A stretch of 64,000 nucleotides of DNA, from assembly GCA_001247695.2 (NCBI GenBank), contig LGRX02035256.1, positions 1 to 64,000 on the forward strand, in the 5' to 3' direction. The translations under genes and the position numbers were made by a program. Below are positions 20,065-28,400 of this stretch, piece after piece. The DNA comes from Cymbomonas tetramitiformis (lineage: Eukaryota > Chlorophyta > Pyramimonadophyceae > Pyramimonadales > Pyramimonadaceae). Position 1 is the stretch's first letter. Each line of letters begins with the position of its first letter. Below the pieces are notes generated by a model. The model had not been told where the DNA came from, did no database searches, and worked only from the letters and a program-made list of their open reading frames with translations.

Positions 20065-21754
20065 GTCACCAGATGGAGGCCGCCCAGCGCTGCGGTGGCC
20101 CGTGCTGCTGGTGTGGGCGCCAGCGGCCAGCCGGACTCGGCCTCGAGCGAAGAGTGCCCGTGCGCCCGCCGCTCAAGGTGCAAGCGAGCCTATGGTCACG
20201 TCAGGGCCAGCGGCCAAGGCACGCGCAACCAAAGGACCACTGAAAGCATGCCAGTTCGTGAAAGCACTACGCGCGGAGTACGAACGTAGCCCTTACCTCA
20301 CGATGTTAAAGGAAGAGCTTTTAGCCGCCCCGCACCAGCGCACGGACACCTTCCGTATGGTTGACGACATGATCTGGCGCATCGCGGAGGGACGCTACCA
20401 GCTGGTGTTGTCATCCGACTCTCCCCTTCGAGAGATAGTCATGCGTGAAGCGCACGAGTCTCCCGCGGCGGGACACACCGGACGAGATAAGACTCTTGCT
20501 CGGATAGTGCGGCGGTTCTGGTGGCCTCGCATGAACAAAGACGTCACCGACTGGACCCGCTCGTGCTTGATATGCCAGCAGACCCGCCCGAGGAACAGCT
20601 ATCCGGATGGCCAGCTGAACCCCCTCCAGGTCCCGGTCAGGCTGTGGCAGGTGGTGAGCATTGACTTCGTCACAGGTCTGCCGCGCACGGAGCGGGGCTA
20701 CGACGCCTTCGCCACGTTCACGGACAAGTTGTCCAAGATGGTGCACGTGGTCCCCATGCTGTACTCTGACAGTTCCGCTGAGCAAGTGGCACGAATGTAC
20801 TTCGACCATGTTTGGCGACTGCACGGTGCTCCCATGAAGATCGTTTGTGACAGGGACTCTCGCTTCCGTGACGCCTTTCATATGGAGTTGCATCGCCTTA
20901 TGGGGGTGCAGGTGGCCTCCACTACGCCGTACCATCCACAAGGGGACGGTCAAGCGGAGCACACAAACCACACGGTGGAGCGCATGTTGCGCGCCTACGT
21001 TGACGCAAACCAGACAGACTGGGATTTGTGGTGCACCCCGGTGGAGTACGCCATTAACGACTCCAGGTCCGCGGTTACTGGATTCACACCCTTCGAGCTT
21101 TGCTATGGGCATGCCCCAGCGTCGCAGCTCGACTTCTTCGTAGAAGCTGCATTGGCCTCTCGTAGGGGCCGCGCCAAGGGGGGGAGAGGGGACGTCGTGA
21201 AGAAAGGCACGGCCCACGAGACCGCCCGGCAGTTTGTTCAGCAGTTGCAGACTGCTCGCGATAGGTTGCTGGTAGCTCAGCAGCAGCAAGTGGCCCAGTA
21301 TGATGCTCGCCATCGCGCTCGCCGGTACGCAATAGGTGACATGGTGTGGGTGGACGCCACGCATCTCACCCAGCCCGGGGATCGGGGCCTACACAAGAAG
21401 TTGCTGAAGAAGCGCCTGGGCCCGATGGAGGTGCTGGAGGCCTTCCACAGCGACCGGCAGATGGAGCTCGCCACCGAGGACCGAGGGGCCCCCGCGGCTT
21501 ACCGCCTGAAGCTACCACCACAGTGGAAGGTGCACGACGTCTTCACCGTGGATAGACTCACCCCAGTGGAGTCGGGCCAGGACAAGTTCGCGGACAGGAG
21601 TGCGGAGATTCCGCCTCCCCCTGTGGACGTGAGCGGTCGTAAGGAGATGGCGGTGGAGTGCATTGAGAGGTCACGCACGAGGAGACGTAGCGGGCGGACA
21701 TGGACGGAGTACATACATGGTCAAATGGGTAGGTATGCCGCGCTCCGAGAATGA
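19757..21754 (+). CDS. pol: Pol: end of Dam-like domain, integrase and start of chromodomain
   Basis: Native from about 20000 (HVVKVFDLKDAKGHPTCLF), which completes the Dam-like fold begun in the previous frame. The integrase has an HHCC zinc-binding domain at about 20430-20590 (H...H...CLICQ). Its DDE core has Asp in SIDFVTG (about 20660), Asp in VCDRDSRF (about 20845) and Glu in GDGQAEHTNH (about 20957). A GPY-like C-terminal part follows (LKKRLGPMEVLEAF). The frame runs into ECIERSRTRRRSG...EY, the first strand of a chromodomain, then breaks at about 21710 at an ACATACAT duplication. The integrase inserts the cDNA, and the chromodomain normally tethers it to modified histones. Confidence 0.9.
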   Translation: MTPWASTARWTPIGRSASSSNGGESTSGATPPTPRIATSLRGSYATLWLSGAPTQKTRRRCSYCRTMTTRPGAPLSSPSTACTHVVKVFDLKDAKGHPTCLFESPDGGRPALRWPVLLVWAPAASRTRPRAKSARAPAAQGASEPMVTSGPAAKARATKGPLKACQFVKALRAEYERSPYLTMLKEELLAAPHQRTDTFRMVDDMIWRIAEGRYQLVLSSDSPLREIVMREAHESPAAGHTGRDKTLARIVRRFWWPRMNKDVTDWTRSCLICQQTRPRNSYPDGQLNPLQVPVRLWQVVSIDFVTGLPRTERGYDAFATFTDKLSKMVHVVPMLYSDSSAEQVARMYFDHVWRLHGAPMKIVCDRDSRFRDAFHMELHRLMGVQVASTTPYHPQGDGQAEHTNHTVERMLRAYVDANQTDWDLWCTPVEYAINDSRSAVTGFTPFELCYGHAPASQLDFFVEAALASRRGRAKGGRGDVVKKGTAHETARQFVQQLQTARDRLLVAQQQQVAQYDARHRARRYAIGDMVWVDATHLTQPGDRGLHKKLLKKRLGPMEVLEAFHSDRQMELATEDRGAPAAYRLKLPPQWKVHDVFTVDRLTPVESGQDKFADRSAEIPPPPVDVSGRKEMAVECIERSRTRRRSGRTWTEYIHGQMGRYAALRE

Positions 21755-22934
21755 ATGGAAAACTCGCGAGGACCTCGAATTCGATGGAGTTGGCCGAAAA
21801 GGGATACCTAACCGCGCTCTTCAGGAGTTCGAGAAGGTCGAGGCCAAGAGGCAAGAACGTGAAAAGAGTAGAGTCACTCGCAAACGCGAGGAGTCAGCAG
21901 GAGCGATATGGTTGACGGATCCTGAAGAGTTACAGGCGGACGGAATGGCGTGGATCCCGGAAGAACGAGCCGACGACGAGGTGGGCACATTCGCGACGGT
22001 GTCGTCCACTAGTTTCATGCCATCTCAAGGACCTGGTCGAGGAGCGGCACGCCTACAGCCGTCTCGACGCCCAATACGGATCTTGGTGTTGTTTTGTGGC
22101 ACAGGCTCCGTCGAACGACAGTTCAGCAAGCAGTTTCCTGGGTGTGAGGTAGTCTCGGTGGACATCCAGAACCGATGGAAGCCCACTCACTGCGAAAACG
22201 TCCTGCACTGGGACTATCGGCAGTTCTCGCCCAAGCACTTTGACGTCATTTGGGCGAGCCCTCCATGCACGGAGTATAGCCAAGCCAAAACGGTAGGGAT
22301 ACGAAACTTGCGTGGTGCTGACAGACAAGTGCGGAGAACGCTGGAGATCATCAAGTACCTCCAGCCGAGCTTCTACTTCATCGAGAACCCGCGTGGCCGA
22401 GCTCCTCATGGGTTACACACTCGCCGATGCATGCAAGGGTTGCCACCTCCGCATCTGGCTACGTATTGTAAGTATGGTATGCCCTACAAGAAGCCCACCC
22501 ACTTCTGGACCAACGCGCCTATCGCCACTCTGAAGTCTTGCGACCCCGAAAACCCCTGCGACTTCAAACGCCGTTATGGGCGGCACGAGAAGATGGCGCA
22601 GAGCGGCTCCGCCAGCAGAGAGTCGGGCGACCCTAGACCAGGCATGGGAGCTGGATGGCACGTGTATGGCATCCCCGCAGCCTTGCTTAAACAATTATTC
22701 AGCTCTCTACCGGTGGAACAACCCGTGGGGGCAATCGCAGCGGTGTGTGAATACCTAGCGGAGCTGCTTTGGAGAGATGAAAATGAGACAGGTCTCAACG
22801 ATGAAAGAGTCTGCGCTAATCCGGAAGAAGCTGACGAGGAGCCGGTGACCTTGATGCCGGAGTACAGCCCTACGCCGCCACCAGTGATGTCCGACGACAG
22901 CGAATGGGACACCATGGGCTCCGAATCAGCCTAA
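21663..22934 (+). CDS. Pol C-terminus: chromodomain and C5-cytosine DNA methyltransferase
   Basis: Native from about 21715: the chromodomain continues as YMVKWVGMPRSENEWKTREDLE. After a charged linker, residues about 135-355 form a C5-methyltransferase. Motif I is LVLFCGTGSVERQF (SAM site). Motif IV is WASPPCTEYS, whose Cys is the expected nucleophile. Motif VI is FIENPRG. A YCKYGMPYKKPTHFW segment follows, shared with phage-like cytosine methyltransferases. The frame continues from integrase once the 4-nt duplication is allowed for. It ends 39 bp before the polypurine tract. Retrotransposon-encoded cytosine methyltransferases are known from some dinoflagellate and charophyte elements; co-occurrence with a Dam-like domain is the unusual point. 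Confidence 0.88.
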   Translation: MRGHARGDVAGGHGRSTYMVKWVGMPRSENEWKTREDLEFDGVGRKGIPNRALQEFEKVEAKRQEREKSRVTRKREESAGAIWLTDPEELQADGMAWIPEERADDEVGTFATVSSTSFMPSQGPGRGAARLQPSRRPIRILVLFCGTGSVERQFSKQFPGCEVVSVDIQNRWKPTHCENVLHWDYRQFSPKHFDVIWASPPCTEYSQAKTVGIRNLRGADRQVRRTLEIIKYLQPSFYFIENPRGRAPHGLHTRRCMQGLPPPHLATYCKYGMPYKKPTHFWTNAPIATLKSCDPENPCDFKRRYGRHEKMAQSGSASRESGDPRPGMGAGWHVYGIPAALLKQLFSSLPVEQPVGAIAAVCEYLAELLWRDENETGLNDERVCANPEEADEEPVTLMPEYSPTPPPVMSDDSEWDTMGSESA

Positions 22935-22973
22935 CGACTGTGCATCTAAGCACAAGCGAGGACGCTTCCCACC

Positions 22974-22989
22974 TGAAGGGCGGGGGAGT
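22974..22989 (+). promoter_or_regulatory. Polypurine tract
   Basis: Purine-rich GAAGGGCGGGGGAGT-type run directly abutting the 3' LTR, the expected primer for plus-strand DNA synthesis. Confidence 0.85.
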
Positions 22990-23508
22990 TGTGCTAGGAC
23001 AACACACGGTGTCATGCGCGGATGACTCAGCAATGTCATACATGCCAGAAGTGTCATACGCGCCTTACAGCATTAGCGCCCGAGACCCCTGTTGAGGAAG
23101 AGACCCCCCTTATTATATGGGAGTACACAGTACCACTGTACTGTGTAATAATGTGACATGTAGAATACTGGCACATCATACTGCATGATAATGTAGTACA
23201 AGCATATGATAGGTTGATGAGACTTGGCCATGCTGACTAGGATTACCTCAGAGAGCTGAGTGAATAAGTAATGGCCAAGGCCAAAGAAACAATTGAGATT
23301 TCTAGAGTAAAAACAGCCGCATGGCAAAAAGTCAATATAATACCTAATTCTTACTGCAAATATATGCACTGAGTCTGGACATAGTTCCTAAGAATCGACA
23401 TAGCTTGATTAGTCTTATATAGTGCATAATATAGAACCTTGCACTATATATGATCCACAAGTAGTTTCACAGTCACTGTCAAGTAGAGGTTTAGTACTGC
23501 CTCCTACA
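22990..23508 (+). repeat. 3' LTR of chromovirus
   Basis: 519-bp copy of 8739-9254, identical as read except for three extra bases (ATT) near 23113. It is followed by TSD CCCTT at 23509-23513. Confidence 0.96.
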
Positions 23509-23513
23509 CCCTT

Positions 23514-23640
23514 GCTTCCACGCTTTGTGGAATGTTTCCTGCCTTAGCAGACTGTCATGTACTGTATGAGGGGAACAGACTCGAGTAGATCGTTCCGAAG
23601 GCGTTGCCTTACTCATCGACGTAAATGTTTTATTATTATT
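23514..23640 (+). other. LINE copy 1, 3'-terminal part of the 3' UTR
   Basis: Continues the LINE after the LTR insertion and matches the reverse complement of about 25450-25578. It ends in an ATT tail. Beyond it the two LINE flanks differ. Confidence 0.88.
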
Positions 23641-25449
23641 GCAAGATGATCGTAGCACGCTGCAAATGAATTTATGCAATCGGGCGCGCTGCTGATGAAA
23701 AACATATATCGTCGCCATTTATCAGCGCATGATACGAGCGCTGACTTATGCGCGGATCATAAATCCGTCGATAATTGCTATGCCGTATCTCATTCCGAAC
23801 AATTTTCAAATGCGAATCATCCATGCGCGTGCATGTAATTGACGCGCATGCTTATGATTGTGAATCACTTCTGCGAGAACATTTGATTGTCGCGCATGCT
23901 GTCAACTGCGAATCAGTTTCTCGCGCATCGACATATATGATAGCCGTACAGTAAGCGATTTGATGCGATCACGAAAATTGTAATAATGCGCGCTGATGAT
24001 TTCTGCGTCCGCGTCTCATCTGCGAATTTATGTACATCTGCGAATCATATACAGTAATCACTCAGTTATAAGGAACTCCTATGCTAAGGAACCAGCCAGC
24101 CTTTCGGGGGGGTGGGGGGTACCCAAGTTGATGAGAAAAGCTGGCTGGACTTTTTTTGTTATGGAATCACCCTGAAATAAGAAATATGGTGTTGGCTGCC
24201 TATCTTAAGGGGCATTTCATACACTTCATATATATTAAGAAATCTAGGCTGGAAATTTTACCAAAATGGTGTAGGCAAATGCTATTTTTATCAGATTTTT
24301 TAATAAAACTCTGCAAAAATCAAGGCACAGTGCAATATGATGCTTAGGTTCATACGACACTACAACATTATACATTCACCCAGAAAGGCTAAGTCCTGCT
24401 TTAATTCTTTCAACTGTGCACGACTCTCAGGGTCCATTTTCTAGGTTTTGAAAATTTTAAGAAATGTGGCTGGCTATGTACGGATGGCACGTGGATGGCT
24501 ATGGAATATGCTGGCTGGCTTAAAAGATCGCGGTCACTATTCTTAGCAGATTCCATAGGACGCTGGCGCTGGCCAGGGGGGGGGTACCCAAGTTGATGAG
24601 AAAAGCTGGCTGACCTGGAATTTACGGTTTTCTTATAGGTGGGTGATTACTGCGCGTACATCTCATCGCTGCGCGCATGTATGCCGTATGCACACCTTGT
24701 CGCGCAGTATATGTGCGATCAGCTGTATCCTGCGAATGCGATCCTGCGAATGCGACAATTATCTCGCACACTGTCTTCGCTATTGCAGCGGTATATGCGA
24801 TATCAAATATTCGTGCGGATACGACGCCAATTATTGCTCACGCTCCGCAACCTGCATATACAAAATTTTTGATATCTACGCTGCACTCACACTAGAGTTC
24901 TCGTTCTCGCCTTGACGAGCAGAATACCATCTCTTAGGGCTAGATAAGCGAGCCCTCAACATATCATATAAAATACAAGTAAACGCTGCGTTATAGAACA
25001 GTAACACAAGCGTAAGATAATAGCGGGGGATGAGTGCAGTCTCTGTGTGAAGATACTGCTGAAGCACAACGCTTCCTCATCTATACCATACGTCTCCCAT
25101 CGCATAGATGGTACCGCTATTGGGTTGTGAACCCGAGACGTTGGTTGAACGACCAGTATCGTCAGAACGAATAATACGTTCGCTCCATTACTGCGCATGC
25201 TTGTTCCGCACATGCTTAAAGCAAAGATGGTTCTTGTTTGTTACTTCAAGATGTATCTTGCTTTGCCATCTTCGAGTTCGACGTACGACATCTCGATGAC
25301 AGGTCGGTCATTCAAGTCTTTCCTTGAATAATGACAGATGACGTGACTTATCATCTGACGACATGTACAGTCATAGTCGACCGTACTGACGACTGTCATT
25401 ATAATATATGATATGACTCGACATGACATGTCATGGTATGACATGTCTG
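23641..25449. other. Intergenic sequence between the two LINE copies
   Basis: No convincing gene. 23650-24060 is rich in imperfect GCGCATG/TGCGAATCAT motifs, which recur at 24650-24850. 25280-25450 is dense in short GACATGTC-like palindromes. A ~38-bp direct repeat is listed separately. Confidence 0.55.
24113..24617. repeat. Direct repeat pair bounding ~430 bp
   Basis: A G-run followed by GTACCCAAGTTGATGAGAAA and AGCTGGCTG occurs at about 24113-24150 and again at about 24580-24617. The spacer is AT-rich with extra GGCTGGCT motifs. It may be a remnant of a small mobile element; no TSD was found. Confidence 0.45.
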
Positions 25450-28400
25450 ATAATAATAATAATAAAACATTTACGTCGATGAGTAAGGCAACGCCTTCGG
25501 AACGATCTACTCGAGTCTGTTCCCCTCATACATGACAGTCTGCTAAGGCAGGAAGCATTCCACAAAGCGTGGAAGCAGGGGTGGCAAAGCACTAATGAAA
25601 GCGTGTCTGCCACCAGCGTCGGAAAAAACATCAGCAGGCCGTGGAGCTGATGCACGATGGAGATGGAGTCGGTGTGGGCGGTGGTGATGATGAAGTGAGA
25701 AAAGCCCAGGGGTGCTCCGGCCCCTGGGCCGGTGGTGCCCCCTTAGGGCCGGGGCCCTAAGGGGCCCCAACCCCGTGGGGGCTGGGGGGAGGGTGGGGGT
25801 TCACATAGCTGCCTAGCATTTCCCCTGCTGCCTTTACCACATCGGTTACTTTCCTATTTTCCGTGCAAAGTTCCTGAATGTTGGGTGCCTCTTCTACAAT
25901 GCCACTCTCAGGTAGGGCTCCCGTTTCATGTAATATGCATCTTTCCCTTGCATGACGCCTACACATTCTGGACAGTTTTTTCAAGAGTGTCTTCACCCCA
26001 CGGTGTGGAACCCCGATCCCTTTGAGCACCTTGCCAAAGCCTTCTGGTAAGTACCCCATGAGAGCAAGTTCCTCCGGCCACTCCACCGCATTAAGGAAGG
26101 GGGTTCCTCCTGCGTTCCTGTGCCCGCCATCCAAGTGTGCTCCAGGGTACTGGTTTCGTTGTTCCACATTATTCCTGCCCCCCACCCACGGACACAATCG
26201 GGGCGGCAACAGACAATCTTTCTCACTAAGGGCTTGCTCAATCATATCCGGGTGCAGGCCCGTTTCTTTGAGCAATTTGGGGGTGATCTTTTTATGCGGG
26301 ACTACATTTATGAACCATTGAAGCAACTTGTATTGCATTTTCTCATTATCAAGTTTCTTACTAACAGGACACCCCATGCTCTCACTATCAATGGATAATA
26401 TGACCACATCTGAGTACTTATCTTTGTAACATCCCTCCCCTGGCATTGTGTAGGGCCCCTTACCTGACCAATAATCATGTGGAATGAAGGGTATGGTTCC
26501 CCTTGGGTACTTGAAAATAAGCTTAAAACCCTTACCTGTCCACTTTTTGAGGTTCTTTGGCGACAATGGCAGGATCCAAATCCCCTCAAATCCCTCCGAG
26601 GTCCTGGCCGCCTCTAGGCCACGGGACAACGTTTGCATAACAGCAGATGCTTCCCTGAGAACCCCCCCATCAAAGGGTGGGTTCCCATATACCTTTTTCC
26701 CTTTTCCCGTTACACTGTTGACATATGCATCTCTTGCAAGTCCATCCCACCCTATCTTCCCCTTGTGGCAAAAGGGTCTCAACGCCCCCTTCATAGCCGC
26801 CGTGGGAATGCACCTCCTTGACTTGATTCCTGGGTGAGAGTTTACAGGGTTACAGAAAAGCTCACATCCGTCCTTTCCTAAGCCTCTCTCATCTATGATG
26901 ATATCTAATAGGTCTCTTCTTATCGCATAACAATTCTTCGGGTCACCCGACTCAGTATTACATGCTATAAGTGCCGAGTGAATATCATTGGCCCGTTGTG
27001 CGTAATTGCTGATCGATGTCTGGGGTGTATCAGTTGTCAGCCTATGCCACTCAACTAACTTCCAGAATTCTTTCTTTTTAATGTACTGAAGGTCTTGGAA
27101 GTTGTGACTGCCATCACTGTTCGTGTCTATGGGTGCAGAAGCTACTGCTACAGTGCCTTTCCTAGTGTTTGACAACCTATACATGCTGGCCTCCGGTAGG
27201 GCAGCAAGTGGTCTAGAGGCTGTTAAGTCATTGTCTATTTCTGCTAAGGGGAAGATTTCGGAGGGGCTGATGATGCCCCCCCTTGTGTTACTGCCTTCTA
27301 TTATCAATCTCGGGTCTCCCACTGTGGCTTTCCTGATGGTTTCTTTCATTTCCTCCTGCTGGTTTTCCCTTAACTGGTGTAGTTTATTTCCTTCCCCTGG
27401 GCAATTCAGTTGGATGTGTGTGTAGGTGCATTGTGTTGTTGCGCCACACGTTCGGCAGGTCGGGCTTTCACCAATTCCCATCCTATGTGCTCTATGTGGG
27501 GATGCCTGTAGGCCTGTGAGTTCCCTGCATCTATAAGCTGTGAAGTACTTGGATGCAATCTTTGATACATCCTTGATTGGTTTCACATGATTCTCCTCCA
27601 ATAGCCTGAGTGCCCTTCCTTGTCCGTGCATGTCTTTCCACTTTTTGTGGTGGCTCAATCTTTGGAGTCTCCTAATGTGGTTCCTGATGCCTCCCGTTAT
27701 GGATTGTTCATGAAAGAAGAGAGAAAAATCTAAGTCCCCATCTTCGTCGAACCTGAGCTGTCTCCCGCTGTACCTGAAAGCCGCTCTTTTGGCCGTCCTA
27801 TCTACTTTGTCATGAAGTCTATCGTTATTGTGCCCTCTGATCCATTTGATCAGGAGTTTCGCCTGTCCCATTGTGTTGTAAAATCCTAATTCCTCCAGAA
27901 TCAGTCTAATGGCTACCAGGTCCCTTCTGTTCGGCTCTTGCATAAGGTCCCTGACATTTAGGGTTCCAGGGTCACGGTTTACAGCATTGATAGTTGCCAT
28001 GGAGTCAATCACATGGGTAAGAGGAACCATGGTGTTTAGAATTTCATGCTTCCGATCTTGGAGTAACTTTCTGAGGCCTAAAATTTCTGCAGTAGTAGAG
28101 CTAGGTTTATGGATGTTATCTATGATTCCTGCAGTGGGTGAGGTGATAGGTGCTTCCCTTGGTATGTTATGTTTACTCATGACCGGTGTAGGGTCTCCCT
28201 CCTCAAATCTCATGTATGCTGCTCCGCAACTTGCAAAAGATGAACTTTTGTAGAGTGATCCGTCACTTGCAAAGTCAAAGCTAACCCTCTTATCTGCTTC
28301 GTCCTGTGCGCCCTGTTCTTCATCCTCTGATGCACTCGGGCAGCTGAACTCACTGTTATCCGCTGCGCATGAGTTGTTGCATCTAGCTCTGAAAAGGTCA

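Larger units (their letters stand above)
8739..23508 (+). mobile_element. Ty3/gypsy chromovirus LTR retrotransposon encoding two DNA methyltransferase-like domains
   Basis: Full-length 14.77-kb element. Its LTRs (516 and 519 bp) start TGTG and end TACA, and differ only by a 3-bp ATT indel as I read them. It has a 5-bp TSD CCCTT (8734-8738 and 23509-23513), a PBS matching initiator tRNA-Met and a polypurine tract. The internal order is Gag, protease, RT, RNase H, Dam-like, integrase, chromodomain, C5-methyltransferase. The empty site survives in the second LINE copy. The coding region is broken by a MITE and by three 4-nt insertions, although the near-identical LTRs indicate recent integration. 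Confidence 0.96.
1..23640 (+). mobile_element. LINE (non-LTR retrotransposon) copy 1, 5' end outside window, split by an LTR element
   Basis: The element occupies 1-8738 and 23514-23640. Its ORF is open at base 1, so the 5' end lies outside the window. The 3' UTR is cut by an LTR retrotransposon at 8739-23508. The sequence resumes at 23514 exactly where the minus-strand copy (25450-30769) is continuous. The 3' end is a short ATT-repeat tail near 23628-23640, consistent with target-primed reverse transcription. The ORF is intact, so this copy was probably young when it was interrupted. Confidence 0.93.

Noticed and set aside
19675..22934. Restriction-modification system
   Set aside because: Two methyltransferase domains but no restriction endonuclease; they are embedded in a retrotransposon polyprotein.
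23641..25449. Hidden gene between the LINE copies
   Set aside because: Only short ORFs without similarity and low-complexity motifs were found.
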